A stretch of DNA of 64,000 nucleotides from Pedobacter terrae (GCF_900100705.1 NZ_FNCH01000005.1:1-64000), one strand, 5' to 3'; counted from the stretch's first letter, positions 35,113 through 44,532 are shown. The notes: a model not told the origin generated them from the letters alone. A program made the numbers and translations.

Positions 35113-35120
35113 CAAACTTA
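35113..35120 (-). promoter_or_regulatory. -7 element before the ROK gene
   Basis: On the minus strand TAAGTTTG (35120-35113) fits TAnnTTTG, 17 bases before the ATG at 35095. The upstream region is A/T-rich without a clear TTTG box. Confidence 0.4.
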
Positions 35121-35190
35121 AAAAATATTTTTAAAACATTATTATACTTCTTAATTTTTTTTAAAAGTTAATTATAAATGTGTTATAAAT

Positions 35191-35227
35191 AAAAAAGGCG
35201 AATAATCTTCGATTATCCGCCTTTTTT
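35191..35227 (-). terminator. Terminator of the parA-lepB gene block
   Basis: aaggcgaataatc and gattatccgcctt pair over 13 positions with one mismatch and a 2-3 base loop, flanked by A and T runs (35191-35227) that allow function on either strand. It lies just after the lepB stop (35244) and before the ROK gene. Confidence 0.85.
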
Positions 35228-35243
35228 AAAGAATTATATTTTA

Positions 35244-36437
35244 TCAATGAATTCCCATAAATAATCTGTTCCACCTTATTTTATGTAAAAAAGAAGCAGT
35301 GCTATCCCAGCTCATCCAAACAAATAAAGCCTTACCTACAATATGGTCTTCAGGTACAAAACCCCAATAACGCGAGTCGGCTGAGTTATGGCGGTTATCG
35401 CCCATCATCCAGTAATAGTCCAATTTGAAGGTATAGCTTGTAGCTGCTTTATCGTTAATATACCAAACACCGGCTTTTTGTTCCACTTTATTACCTTCGT
35501 AAGTTCTGATTGCCCTGTAATACAATGGCATGGTGGTGCTATCAATTTTAACAGTCCATCCTTTTGAAGGAATTTTAATCGGCCCAAAGTTATCCCTGTT
35601 CCAAACTCTATTTGGATCGTTCGGAAAAACGCCCCCTGGAACGGCTCCGGCAGGATCGGGACTTAAGGTTACCGATTTTACAAAGTCAAGCGTTTTTAGC
35701 TTTTCTGCAATTTCTGGCGAAGCATCTACAATGTAGGTATTGGCAGCAACTGCAGGTACACTTCCCAGGTTTAAATTAAACTCATCAAGCGCAGCATAAT
35801 TAAAGTCCATGGTTTTAAACTCAATGCGATACGGCATCATGCCCGTACTTTTTAAAGGCTCATCCTTACCATTTACGTTGGCAATACCATTGCTCATTGA
35901 AATTACATCACCCGGGATACCAATACATCTTTTAATAAAGTTCTCGCGTTTATCCACCGGACGGTCTACAATAGTATAGGTACTCCTCACCTGTTCCCGG
36001 CCCATGCTTCGTACCAGCGCATAATAACTTTCTGCCTGGTTTTCTACAGCAACAGTATCTCCTTCCGGAAAGTTGAATACCACTACATCATTTCTTTTAA
36101 TTTTAGATAAACCAGGTAAACGGTGATATTTCCACTGCACGCCATCCCAGTAAGCTTTGGTAGAAGTAGTTAAGGGCATGGTGTGATGAGCGAAAGGAAA
36201 AGCAACCGGCGTCATCGGAATACGTGCCCCATAATTAACTTTACTTACAAAAAGGAAATCGCCAATCAGTAATGATCTTTCCATCGAACCGGATGGAATA
36301 GTGTAGGCCTCAATAAAAAATACGCGGATGATGGTTGCAGCCACTACGGCAAAAACAATTGCATCAAACCACTCGCGTGTTTTCGTTTTTTTCTTCTTTG
36401 GGGCATCTTTTTTTCGTTGCCAGAATTTATAATTCAT
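35244..36437 (-). CDS. lepB: Signal peptidase I
   Basis: Membrane-bound serine protease that removes Sec signal peptides. 397 residues, longer than E. coli LepB (324). A basic N-terminus (KKKKTKTREW) leads into a membrane helix about 25-42. Catalytic Ser51 is in PSGSMERSLLIGD and Lys169 in ENFIKRCIGIPGD. The C-terminal box GDNRHNSADSRYWGFV is near 345. The extra length is an insert of about 150 residues between the Lys box and the C-terminal box, as is usual in Bacteroidota. It ends the gene block parA-parB-DUF5683-dapB-lepB. Confidence 0.94.
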   Translation of the reverse strand: MNYKFWQRKKDAPKKKKTKTREWFDAIVFAVVAATIIRVFFIEAYTIPSGSMERSLLIGDFLFVSKVNYGARIPMTPVAFPFAHHTMPLTTSTKAYWDGVQWKYHRLPGLSKIKRNDVVVFNFPEGDTVAVENQAESYYALVRSMGREQVRSTYTIVDRPVDKRENFIKRCIGIPGDVISMSNGIANVNGKDEPLKSTGMMPYRIEFKTMDFNYAALDEFNLNLGSVPAVAANTYIVDASPEIAEKLKTLDFVKSVTLSPDPAGAVPGGVFPNDPNRVWNRDNFGPIKIPSKGWTVKIDSTTMPLYYRAIRTYEGNKVEQKAGVWYINDKAATSYTFKLDYYWMMGDNRHNSADSRYWGFVPEDHIVGKALFVWMSWDSTASFLHKIRWNRLFMGIH

Positions 36438-36569
36438 ATATCTTATTTTTGGTTTAGCGATTTATCAAACCAGCTACCTGTTATCTGTAATCCTTTGGTG
36501 TGATTTCACTGATTAAATGATTTCACAGATCATATTGCGCTTTGGTCTTTCAGCTTTAGGCTTTAGACT

Positions 36570-37304
36570 TTATTCAAAAATATCAGTAATACTGAAAAAT
36601 CCTTTTTTATCTTTTAACCATTCTGCCGCTACTACCGCACCCAAAGCAAAACCAGCTCTGTTGTGGGCTGTATGTTTAATTTCTATCTCATCAACCTCGC
36701 TACTGTAAATTACCGTATGCGTACCTGGAATATTTTCTATTCTATGCGATTCGATCAGCAATTGTTCAGCTTTTGGAAATAATTCAACATCAGTTCCTAC
36801 CACTTCGTTTAACCACTCTTGTTTTCTGTCCAGATTATCCACAATCCCTTCTGCAAGGGTAATGGCTGTACCGCTTGGTGCATCCAATTTTTGTGTATGG
36901 TGAATTTCTTCCACCTGAACATCGTAGGCGGGATAGTTATTCATTAGTTTGGCCAGAGTTTGGTTAAGCTTAAAAAATAAATTTACGCCAATACTGAAGT
37001 TAGACCCATAAAGTAAAGTATTGTTACTTTTATCGCAATCATCTTTTACTTCCTGCAATTTGCCATACCAGCCAGTTGTTCCCACGACTATAGGCACATT
37101 GGCATCAAAACAGGCATCAATATTTTTCAAAACCGAATCAGGTGTACTAAAATCGATTGCTACATCAGCCGACTTTAAATTTTGCCTGGTTAAATCTTCC
37201 TGATTATCAATCGTTATCTTGAGCACAATTTCGTGGCCACGTTCCAACGCAAATTTTTCGATAATCTGCCCCATTTTACCATATCCTAAAAGCGCAATTT
37301 TCAT
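36570..37304 (-). CDS. dapB: 4-hydroxy-tetrahydrodipicolinate reductase
   Basis: NAD(P)H-dependent step of the diaminopimelate/lysine pathway. 244 residues: Rossmann start MKIALLGYGKMGQ, VVGTTGW near 93, and the catalytic block EIHHTQKLDAPSGTA near 152-166, in which the His pair and Lys bind and protonate the substrate. It is about 20 residues shorter than E. coli DapB, normal for Bacteroidota, mostly in the N-terminal nucleotide domain. It lies between the DUF5683 gene (113-bp gap) and lepB (132-bp gap), all on the minus strand. Confidence 0.95.
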   Translation of the reverse strand: MKIALLGYGKMGQIIEKFALERGHEIVLKITIDNQEDLTRQNLKSADVAIDFSTPDSVLKNIDACFDANVPIVVGTTGWYGKLQEVKDDCDKSNNTLLYGSNFSIGVNLFFKLNQTLAKLMNNYPAYDVQVEEIHHTQKLDAPSGTAITLAEGIVDNLDRKQEWLNEVVGTDVELFPKAEQLLIESHRIENIPGTHTVIYSSEVDEIEIKHTAHNRAGFALGAVVAAEWLKDKKGFFSITDIFE

Positions 37305-37417
37305 CTATTTATGTTTGTCTTAGTTTCTATTTTTATTTTTAGCCCTAAATCCTCGCTATTAATGCAGCAACCCATCACAATTTTCATACGTTATTCATTG
37401 CCCTGGTTCCCGGGACA

Positions 37418-38131
37418 TTAAAATTTTAACGACAATTTTAATACAGGCGTCAAATTTAAACCATACATCGTATCTGCGTTAATCACAGATGGCATTACCC
37501 TAAAAGAAAGGTCATCATCAATATTAAAGAAATGCAAACGGGCTGCAACATAGGCATCAATAATATTGGCCGCATAAAGTAATCCATAAGAAAAGTATAC
37601 AATCTGCGAATTGCGCTTATATAAACTTTTACCATCCAGCACACCTTGATCGCTATACTGCGTTAAATCTAACTTTTTACCTGGATTATCCTGACGATAC
37701 TGCGCCTCGTTCAAAAAACGTTTGTAGCTCTTCCTGCTATCCATTAGCGATAGTGTGAGTGCGGTGGCACCGCCATAAATAGCCGCAATTTTACCACCAG
37801 TATAAATCTTTTGAAAAACCTGGCTTTTTCCGGCTCTTGTGCCATAACCATCGTTAAGAAGTTGCATATTATACAATTGCCCCCAACCTGGTATGATCAT
37901 CGATCTGAAAACAGCTTTTCTACCGGCAACCTTACCTGGGTTAACATATTTGGCTTTCATCGAATCCTTTCTGGTCATCGGTTTTTTAGCCACAGTATCT
38001 AAAGATTTAGATAATTTGATCTTTGAGGTATCAGCAGGTTTCAATAAAGTATCCTTAACCTGTGCAGCAGCAAAGTTCACCATAAAAAATGCAAATGCAG
38101 CAACCAGTATAAAAAGCTTAGTCTTTTGCAT
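37418..38131 (-). CDS. DUF5683 membrane protein
   Basis: 237-residue protein with an N-terminal signal (1-23, FMVNFAAAQ), a Lys/Thr-rich linker to about 65, and the DUF5683 domain: AVFRSMIIPGWGQLYNMQ near 75-92, KIAAIYGGATAL near 113 and YFSYGLLYAANIIDAYVAA near 180. The PGWGQ.Y motif is the family mark. Function unknown; the gene is regularly found between parB and dapB in Bacteroidota, in my recollection. Its ATG overlaps the parB stop by one base (TAATG), so it is translationally coupled to parB. Confidence 0.85.
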   Translation of the reverse strand: MQKTKLFILVAAFAFFMVNFAAAQVKDTLLKPADTSKIKLSKSLDTVAKKPMTRKDSMKAKYVNPGKVAGRKAVFRSMIIPGWGQLYNMQLLNDGYGTRAGKSQVFQKIYTGGKIAAIYGGATALTLSLMDSRKSYKRFLNEAQYRQDNPGKKLDLTQYSDQGVLDGKSLYKRNSQIVYFSYGLLYAANIIDAYVAARLHFFNIDDDLSFRVMPSVINADTMYGLNLTPVLKLSLKF

Positions 38132-39039
38132 TACCAGTCTAATAATTCCAGAATCCGGTTTAAGTCATCATCGCTCATGAAAGGAATTTCTATTGCCCCT
38201 TTACCGTTCTGACTTACCTTTAACTTTACCCGTGTAGCAAATTTAGACGCCAGATCGTCCTGTAATTTTTGATATTGAAAGGAAACTGCTTTTTCTTTTG
38301 GCTTTTCGCTGGCTTTTAAAGGTACATGCTGCAAATTACGTACAAGCTCCTCCACTTTCCGTACAGATAAGCCTTTTTCTAAAATCTCCTGGTGAATAAA
38401 CAATTGTTTGTCCACACCGTCAACATTAATTAAGGCCCTTGCATGACCCATACTAATTTTCTGATCGCGGATAGAAGCCTGAATAGCGGGGGGAAGTTTT
38501 AACAAACGCAGGTAATTGGTAACCGTAGTACGGTTTTTACCTACACGTTCGCCTAATTGCTCCTGTTTTAAGCCCACCTCGTCAATCATCCTCTGGAAAC
38601 TCAATGCTACTTCAATGGCATTTAAATTTTCGCGCTGAATATTTTCGATCAGAGCCATTTCCAACATCTGTTGATCATTGGCACTGCGGATATAAGCGGG
38701 CACTTTGGTTAAACCAGCTAGTTTCGAAGCCCTGAACCTACGTTCGCCGGAAATAAGCTGGTATTTGTTTGCAGCCAGTTTTCTAACGGTAATAGGCTGT
38801 ATTAAACCTTGTATTTTTATCGAATCGGCAAGCTCGTTTAAAGCTACCTGATCAAACTCGGTACGTGGCTGATATGGATTGGTTTCAACTTCAGTTAAAC
38901 TTACGTGACTGATATTGCCAATCTGCTCGGTTTCGCTTACCGCATTAACCTGCTGTTTCGGCGGATGAGCAGATTCGCTATCATCTAAAAGCGCACTTAA
39001 CCCTCTTCCTAAACCTGTTTTTCGCTGAAAAGATGTCAT
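38131..39039 (-). CDS. parB: Chromosome partitioning protein ParB
   Basis: CTP-dependent DNA clamp that loads on parS and helps segregate the chromosome origin. 302 residues: N-terminal GLGRGLSALL, the NPYQPR box near 52, the CTP/arginine patch GERRFRASK near 98, LIENIQRENLNAIE near 125, a KorB-type helix-turn-helix near 150-175 and a C-terminal dimer domain. It follows parA by 7 bp. I found no sequence like the usual parS palindrome in the window. Confidence 0.96.
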   Translation of the reverse strand: MTSFQRKTGLGRGLSALLDDSESAHPPKQQVNAVSETEQIGNISHVSLTEVETNPYQPRTEFDQVALNELADSIKIQGLIQPITVRKLAANKYQLISGERRFRASKLAGLTKVPAYIRSANDQQMLEMALIENIQRENLNAIEVALSFQRMIDEVGLKQEQLGERVGKNRTTVTNYLRLLKLPPAIQASIRDQKISMGHARALINVDGVDKQLFIHQEILEKGLSVRKVEELVRNLQHVPLKASEKPKEKAVSFQYQKLQDDLASKFATRVKLKVSQNGKGAIEIPFMSDDDLNRILELLDW

Positions 39040-39046
39040 CTATAAT

Positions 39047-39850
39047 TTATAAAGTTGCTGTTCCAATGTTTTCTTCTTCCTTTAAAAGGCCGTTTTTCTT
39101 TACAATTTCGCGGGCAAGGTTCAGGTAATTAATAGCACCTTTGCAATTTGCATCGTGCATAATGACCGAAACACCATAACTAGGTGCCTCACTTAAACGC
39201 GTATTGCGCTGAATAATGGTATCGAAAACCAATTCGTGAAAATGCGTTTTTACTTCTTCTACTACCTGGTTAGATAAACGCAAACGTACATCATACATTG
39301 TTAATAAAATACCTTCAATCTCCAGATCAGGGTTTAAACGGTTCTGAACAATTTTGATGGTATTTAACAACTTCCCTAAACCTTCCAGGGCAAAATACTC
39401 GCACTGTACCGGAATAATAACCGAATCTGCAGCAGTTAGCGCGTTAATGGTAATTAAACCTAAAGATGGAGAGCAATCAATGATAATAAAATCATACTGA
39501 TCCTTCACTTTCTCTAAAACCGCTTTCATTTTATACTCACGGTTATTGAGATTGATCATTTCGATTTCCGCACCTACCAGATCGATGTGTGCAGGCAATA
39601 AATCTAAATTCGGTGTATCCGTTTTTTGGATGGCCTGTAAAGGATCGATATCATTGATGATACACTCGTAGATGCTATCTTTAATATTCCGGGGGTCGAA
39701 ACCGATACCAGAAGTGGAATTGGCCTGAGGATCAGCATCTACCAGTAAGGTTTTGTATTCTAGTACGGCCAAACTAGCAGCCAGGTTTATAGATGAAGTT
39801 GTTTTACCAACACCACCTTTTTGATTTGCTAATGCAATAATTTTGCTCAT
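39047..39850 (-). CDS. parA: Chromosome partitioning ATPase ParA/Soj
   Basis: Walker-type ATPase that works with ParB. 267 residues with the deviant Walker A KGGVGKTTSS at 10-19, LLVDADPQANSTSGIG near 36 and FIIIDCSPSLGLIT near 120. It is the first gene of the block that continues with parB, DUF5683, dapB and lepB on the minus strand. parAB often lie near the replication origin, but no dnaA, gidA or DnaA-box cluster is seen here. Confidence 0.96.
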   Translation of the reverse strand: MSKIIALANQKGGVGKTTSSINLAASLAVLEYKTLLVDADPQANSTSGIGFDPRNIKDSIYECIINDIDPLQAIQKTDTPNLDLLPAHIDLVGAEIEMINLNNREYKMKAVLEKVKDQYDFIIIDCSPSLGLITINALTAADSVIIPVQCEYFALEGLGKLLNTIKIVQNRLNPDLEIEGILLTMYDVRLRLSNQVVEEVKTHFHELVFDTIIQRNTRLSEAPSYGVSVIMHDANCKGAINYLNLAREIVKKNGLLKEEENIGTATL

Positions 39851-40030
39851 CTATGTATCCGAAATTTACTTAACGTTTATTTAGGCTGTGTTATTTATGC
39901 GTTTTAATCGGCAAAAAGTTCTATTTTTGCTTTGTTTACGGCCTTTTTCACAATCAGCTAAGATACAAACTATATGGCAATTTTAGCAAGAAGCACATTT
40001 GGGTTTTACACATCTTATTAACAATTATCC

Positions 40031-40552
40031 ATGATCACGATTATAGCTGCAACCAACAGGCCCAATAGCAATACGCTAAAAGTTGCTAAATATTACCAAA
40101 AGCAATTAAAAGAAAAAGGAGCTGAAGCCAATTTGTTTAGTCTGGAGCATCTACCTGCAGATGTTTTGAATACCGATATGTATGGTAAACGATCAACAGC
40201 TTTTCAGGAAATTCAGGACATGATCAACAACACCGAAAAGTTTTTGTTTATCATGCCAGAGTATAACGGAAGCTACCCGGGCGTACTAAAAGTATTAATT
40301 GATGCCTGTAATTTCCCGGATAGTTTTTATGATAAAAAAGCAGCTTTGGTTGGCATTTCTTCTGGCAAATATGGTAATATCCGTGGTGTAGATCATTTTA
40401 CAGGTGTTTGCCATTATATCCACTTGAATATTTTACCCTTACGTTTACACATTCCGAATATTAAAATAGAATTAGATGCTGCCGGTAACCTCAATCAGCC
40501 GGATACGGTTAAATTTACCGATGAGCAGATAGAGAAATTTATCAGGTTTTAG
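40031..40552 (+). CDS. NADPH-dependent FMN reductase family protein
   Basis: Flavodoxin-like oxidoreductase, 173 residues. ATNRPNSNTLKVA near 7-19 is the FMN phosphate loop, and PEYNGSYPGVLKVLIDA near 76-92 is the family signature. Members reduce FMN, quinones, azo dyes or chromate; the physiological substrate is unknown. It faces away from parA across a 180-bp gap and is followed by a long non-coding repeat region. Confidence 0.85.
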   Translation: MITIIAATNRPNSNTLKVAKYYQKQLKEKGAEANLFSLEHLPADVLNTDMYGKRSTAFQEIQDMINNTEKFLFIMPEYNGSYPGVLKVLIDACNFPDSFYDKKAALVGISSGKYGNIRGVDHFTGVCHYIHLNILPLRLHIPNIKIELDAAGNLNQPDTVKFTDEQIEKFIRF

Positions 40553-40583
40553 CGAAAAGCCTTATTTCCGGAAGATTGATAGG

Positions 40584-40678
40584 TCGTCCCAGCGGGACGA
40601 TTCCGAGGTAGCCAATTGCAAATTGGCGTTTTCGTTCCGCAGGAACGTTTCATGTTTTCACATGCACAAACCGTGCAT
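40584..40678. repeat. Run of four small perfect hairpins
   Basis: TCGTCCC-agc-GGGACGA (40584-40600), GCCAATT-gca-AATTGGC (40611-40627), CGTTCC-gca-GGAACG (40633-40647) and ATGCAC-aaacc-GTGCAT (40662-40678) follow each other. Three have 3-base loops. The cgttccgcaggaacg word is a common dispersed repeat in this group as I recall it. The run starts 31 bases after the flavin reductase stop and leads into the tandem units. Confidence 0.7.
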
Positions 40679-40704
40679 CTAACCCGATCTGATAGCCATC
40701 GGAT

Positions 40705-41592
40705 GAGCGGAATATCCCACAGCGCATCGAGGACTATGAGCGAAAGCGGGGCTGCAAAAACCTAAAGGCTTCCAAACCAACTTTCCTAAAAACAACCAAG
40801 ATTAAACACCTATTTGTTTTTGGAAAGCAAAATCTGTGTTCCATAGGAACGTTTGTCCCTGCTCTCCGCTTTACTCCGTTGCACTCCGTGTTCGCTGCGA
40901 TCAGGTTTACCTACACAGGACAGTGCTATAAATCCAAGAGGTAATTTAGGCGCTTCGCAACCCCAAATCTGATTACCAGCCTTGCCACCTAAACCCGATT
41001 AAGCGGAATAGCCCACAGCGCAGCGAGGACTATAAGCGAAAGCGGGACTACAGTAACCTAAAGGCTTCGAAAACTGTTTTCCTAAAAATAATTTCAAAGT
41101 TTTTTTGATTTGGAAAGCAAAACCTGTGTTTCATGGGAACGTTTGTCCCTGCTCTCCGCTTTACTCCGTTGCACTCCGTGTTCGCTACGATCAGGTTTAG
41201 AAACGCAGGGTATTGCTATAAATCCAAGAGTAATTTAGGTGCTTCGCAACCCCAAATCTGATTACCAGCCTTGCCACCTAAACCCGATTAAGCGGAATAG
41301 CCCAGAGCGCAGCGAGGACTATAAGCGAAAGCGGGACTACAGTAACCTAAAGGCTTCGAAAACTGCTTTCCTAAAAATAATTTCAAAATTTTTTGATTTG
41401 GAAAGCAAAACCTGTGTCTCATAGTAAGGTTTGTCCCTGCTCTCCGCTTTACTCCGTTGCACTCCGTGTTCGCTGCGATCAGGTTTAGAAAAGCAGGGTA
41501 GTGCCATAAAACCCAATGCATAATTTAAAGACACAGTATTTCTTCGCTTCGCACCCCCAATCTGCTTACCGGCCGTACCACCTAAACCCGAT
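40705..41592. repeat. Three tandem ~290-bp non-coding units
   Basis: Units at about 40705-41000, 41001-41289 and 41290-41592. Each begins (a)agcggaatagccca, continues with agcgaggactataagcgaaa and gcgggactacag, a gatttggaaagcaaaacc part, gtccctgctctccgctttac, tccgttgcactccgtgttcg, and ends gccttgccacctaaacccga. Units 2 and 3 are nearly identical; unit 1 is more diverged; unit 3 has a short insert near its end. Frames inside them change between units and have no family match, so I read this as non-coding. The gcg-rich start and the tccgc-rich centre are partly complementary, which suggests a folded RNA or a mobile repeat. Confidence 0.8.
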
Positions 41593-41628
41593 CCGATAAA
41601 CTTTTAGCAACAATAGTTCATAATGGTA

Positions 41629-41658
41629 AAAAGCCTTTCAAAATGAAAAGGTTTTTTT
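41629..41658 (+). terminator. Hairpin with T run after the repeat units
   Basis: aaaagccttt (41629-41638) pairs with aaaggttttt around an 8-base loop and is followed by a run of T to 41658. It would end a plus-strand transcript of the repeat units. The remaining spacer to the kinase gene at 41897 is AT-rich with no other feature. Confidence 0.55.
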
Positions 41659-41896
41659 ATTAATTATAATCAAAAAACACCATAAAAACCTGTAAAACAA
41701 AATCTTAAATTAAAAAGAAACCTACTGGCATCACTATTGATTATGGACTAAACGGATGCTATTTATTTAAGCTTTGTTATATAATTTAGTTCATTAGTAA
41801 ACAGATTTAATTATAAGTTACTTTTACCACGAAAAGAGGGAAATTAATTTGCGTTCTTAGCTAAACTTTCCACTCTTTGCGGTTAATCAAGTCATC

Positions 41897-43648
41897 ATGA
41901 AAATAAAAACCAAACTCCGCCTCGGATTCGGCTTTCTCTTTATCATCGTTTTATCCTTCGGCTTAATTGCGCTGTTTTTCTTAAATGAGCTTTCCGATAA
42001 ATCGAAGGTAATTCTTAAAGACAACTACAAATCTTTGAAATATGTTGCCGCCATGCGCAATATAATCGATCAGCATGCTTTTCCATTAAACAGCACACAG
42101 CTGAATACATTTGGGGATAACCTGAAAAATGAGGGCCTGAACATTACCGAACCTGGCGAAAAAGCAGCCTTCAGGAAATTAGAAACAGCATTTAATGCAC
42201 TAAAAGGTGCACAACCATTAACTATTAAAGAAAGTAGCATTAAAAATTTGCGCGTTGCACTGCAGCATATAGAACAGGTAAACATGAAGGCCATTTACGA
42301 TAAAAATGAAATGGCGAACGAAACCTCATCAAGGGCAAACCTCTATATTATGATTGCGGCAACCCTTAGTTTTATCATCCTTTTTACCTTCATTGTAAAC
42401 TTTCCGGGATTTGTGGCCAATCCACTTGCCGAATTTAGTGCGGCAATTAAACAGATCAGTCGTAAAAATTATAAACAACGTTTGCATTTCGAAAACGAAG
42501 ATGAGTTTACAGAACTGGCAAACTCCTTTAACGGAATGGTGGTTAAGTTAAATGAATGGGAAAACAGCAACTTATCTAAAATTAAATCCGAAAAGTCGCG
42601 TATTGAAGCCATTATTGCACAAATGCAGGATGCTATTATCGGTTTAAATGAGAAAGGGGAAGTGCTCTTTCTGAACCATCTGGCAGCAAAACTGATGAGC
42701 CTGGATGAAGATAAGGTTATTGGTCAAAATGTAGCCGAACTGATGCCAAAAAATGAGTTGCTCAAACGAATTATTAAACCTGAAACAGATGACAATACCT
42801 TAAAAATTTATGCTGATGACAAAGAATCTTACTTCCTGCTGGAGAATCGCGAAATCATCATTCCAAATTATGAAGAACAGGATAACAGCGCATTAATTGC
42901 CTCGTCTAAATCTGCAGGTAGCGTTTATACCTTAAAAAACATTACACACTTTAAAGAGCTTGATGAAGCAAAAACCAATTTTATTGCCACCGTTTCACAT
43001 GAGTTGAAAACACCACTTTCATCCATCAAAATGAGCTTAAAACTGCTGAACGATGAGCGGGTGGGTATGATGAACGATGAGCAGCACGAATTGCTCAACC
43101 ACATTAAAGAAGATAGCGACAGACTGCTAAAGATCACCAGTGAACTGCTTGATCTTTCGCAGGTAGAAACCGGCAATTTAAAACTCACCTTTGCCATAAC
43201 CAAACCTGAAGAAATTGTGCGTTATGCTATTGAGGCCGTTAAATTCCAGGCCGAACAGAAATCGATTCAACTGGTGCTTAATTGTGACCAGAACTTACCC
43301 AATGTAAATGCCGATATCCAAAAAACGGCTTGGGTAATGGTTAACTTTTTATCTAATGCCTTGCGGTACAGTTCAGAAAAATCGAAAGTAGTGATTGATG
43401 TTTTGCAAAAAGACAATTTTATAGAATTCTCTGTGCGCGATTTTGGAAAAGGTATTGATGAAAAATACCAAAAAAGATTATTCGACAGGTATTTCCAGGT
43501 ACCAACCGATGGTCAGAATAAATCTGGCTCCGGATTGGGCCTTGCCATTTCTAAAGATTTTATCGAAGCCGAAAACGGGAAAATATGGGTAGTAAGTGCC
43601 ATTGGGGAGGGAAGCAAGTTTTGTTTTAATTTACCCATTGCGGAATAG
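41897..43648 (+). CDS. Sensor histidine kinase with HAMP and PAS domains
   Basis: Membrane sensor kinase of 583 residues. Membrane helix about 11-30, extracytoplasmic helical sensor about 31-147, second helix about 149-168, HAMP about 170-222, PAS about 235-345 (IIAQMQDAIIGLNEKGEVLF), HisKA with phospho-accepting His368 in VSHELKTPLSSI, and the ATPase domain with NFLSNALRYS, RDFGKGID and GSGLGLAIS. No response regulator gene is next to it, so it is an orphan here. Similar kinases in Bacteroidota are sometimes encoded next to KdpD-type sensors, but no kdp genes are present. The signal is unknown. Confidence 0.92.
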   Translation: MKIKTKLRLGFGFLFIIVLSFGLIALFFLNELSDKSKVILKDNYKSLKYVAAMRNIIDQHAFPLNSTQLNTFGDNLKNEGLNITEPGEKAAFRKLETAFNALKGAQPLTIKESSIKNLRVALQHIEQVNMKAIYDKNEMANETSSRANLYIMIAATLSFIILFTFIVNFPGFVANPLAEFSAAIKQISRKNYKQRLHFENEDEFTELANSFNGMVVKLNEWENSNLSKIKSEKSRIEAIIAQMQDAIIGLNEKGEVLFLNHLAAKLMSLDEDKVIGQNVAELMPKNELLKRIIKPETDDNTLKIYADDKESYFLLENREIIIPNYEEQDNSALIASSKSAGSVYTLKNITHFKELDEAKTNFIATVSHELKTPLSSIKMSLKLLNDERVGMMNDEQHELLNHIKEDSDRLLKITSELLDLSQVETGNLKLTFAITKPEEIVRYAIEAVKFQAEQKSIQLVLNCDQNLPNVNADIQKTAWVMVNFLSNALRYSSEKSKVVIDVLQKDNFIEFSVRDFGKGIDEKYQKRLFDRYFQVPTDGQNKSGSGLGLAISKDFIEAENGKIWVVSAIGEGSKFCFNLPIAE

Positions 43649-43975
43649 CCTATTTTAACCGCGAAGACGCAAAGTTACTTAGTTACTTACCACCGAGGAT
43701 ACTGAGTTTTCACAGAGGATCCCAGAGAATAAAATGTTTAAATGGGGCAAAACTGACTCAGTAAACTCGGTGCCTTAACTCAGTTTTCTCTGTGGTTAAA
43801 CCTAATCAGATTTTTTAACCGCAAAGTTCATAATGTTCTTTACCACAGAGGGCAAAGAGTTTTTCACAGAGGGCCACAGAGAATTAAATGTTATATAGTT
43901 GTACAACTAACTTTTTGTACTTGATGCCTTGCTGTATTTTCTCTATGGTTAATTATAAACGCCAACTGCTCACCC
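43649..43975. repeat. Spacer made of 'accacagag' repeat words
   Basis: Two diverged direct copies, cacagaggatcccagagaat (43711 onward) and cacagagggccacagagaat (43865 onward), plus complementary forms such as ttttctctgtggttaa (43784 onward). The 5' end has aaccgcgaagacgcaaagtt. These belong to a widespread intergenic repeat type that fills the gap between two convergent genes. No gene seen. Confidence 0.55.
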
Positions 43976-44452
43976 CTACACAATATACGGCTCCATTTCC
44001 TTATCAATGCTTTTACGCAGTTCCATTAATTTAATGGCGTAGCCATGCATGGCAATTTCTTTTTCGGTTTTAGGTTTAAAAGCCGGAATTGGCTTTGGCT
44101 GACCATTGTCATCTACCGCAACAAAAACAATAATACAGTGTGTATTTTTAACAAAATCTGTTTGTTCTAACGGTTTTGAATAAGCATCTACGGCTATATG
44201 CATACTGGTTTTACCCGTATAAATAATGCGTGCTTCCATCTTTACCAAATGTCCGATATGAACAGGGTGAAAAAACCTGATTCCACCCACGTAAACGGTT
44301 ACACAATAGGTTTGGCTCCACTGCAGGGCGCAGGCAAAAGCAGCCTGATCAATCCACTTCATCATCATCCCACCATGCACTTTACCGCCATAGTTAACGT
44401 CAGAGGGTTCACTTAAAAATTGAAGTTCGATATGGTTGTTGGGTCCGCGCAT
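43976..44452 (-). CDS. Acyl-CoA thioesterase, hotdog fold
   Basis: 158 residues of the YciA/BACH type, which hydrolyses acyl-CoA. The HGGMMMKWIDQAAFACA helix near 26-42 with the catalytic Asp, and VTVYVGGIRFFHPVHIGHLV near 51-70, are the family marks. There is a single hotdog domain, so the active enzyme is expected to be a hexamer or trimer of dimers. The C-terminal part (KPKTEKEIAMHGYAIKLME) is helical. It is flanked on both sides by repeat-filled spacers and is not in an operon. Confidence 0.88.
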   Translation of the reverse strand: MRGPNNHIELQFLSEPSDVNYGGKVHGGMMMKWIDQAAFACALQWSQTYCVTVYVGGIRFFHPVHIGHLVKMEARIIYTGKTSMHIAVDAYSKPLEQTDFVKNTHCIIVFVAVDDNGQPKPIPAFKPKTEKEIAMHGYAIKLMELRKSIDKEMEPYIV

Positions 44453-44532
44453 GGTATGTTTTGTTAAAATTGCTTGTTTTTAATGCCTAGCTAATATATT
44501 ATAAAATAAGAAATTTTCCTTCTGTTTGAACG

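Noticed and set aside
38131..39850. Nearby parS site or replication origin
   Set aside because: No tgttncacgtgnaaca-like palindrome and no DnaA-box cluster was found near parAB or elsewhere in the window.
41239..41534. Small frames on both strands in the tandem repeat region
   Set aside because: They are not kept in the neighbouring repeat units and have no family resemblance; the units are read as non-coding.
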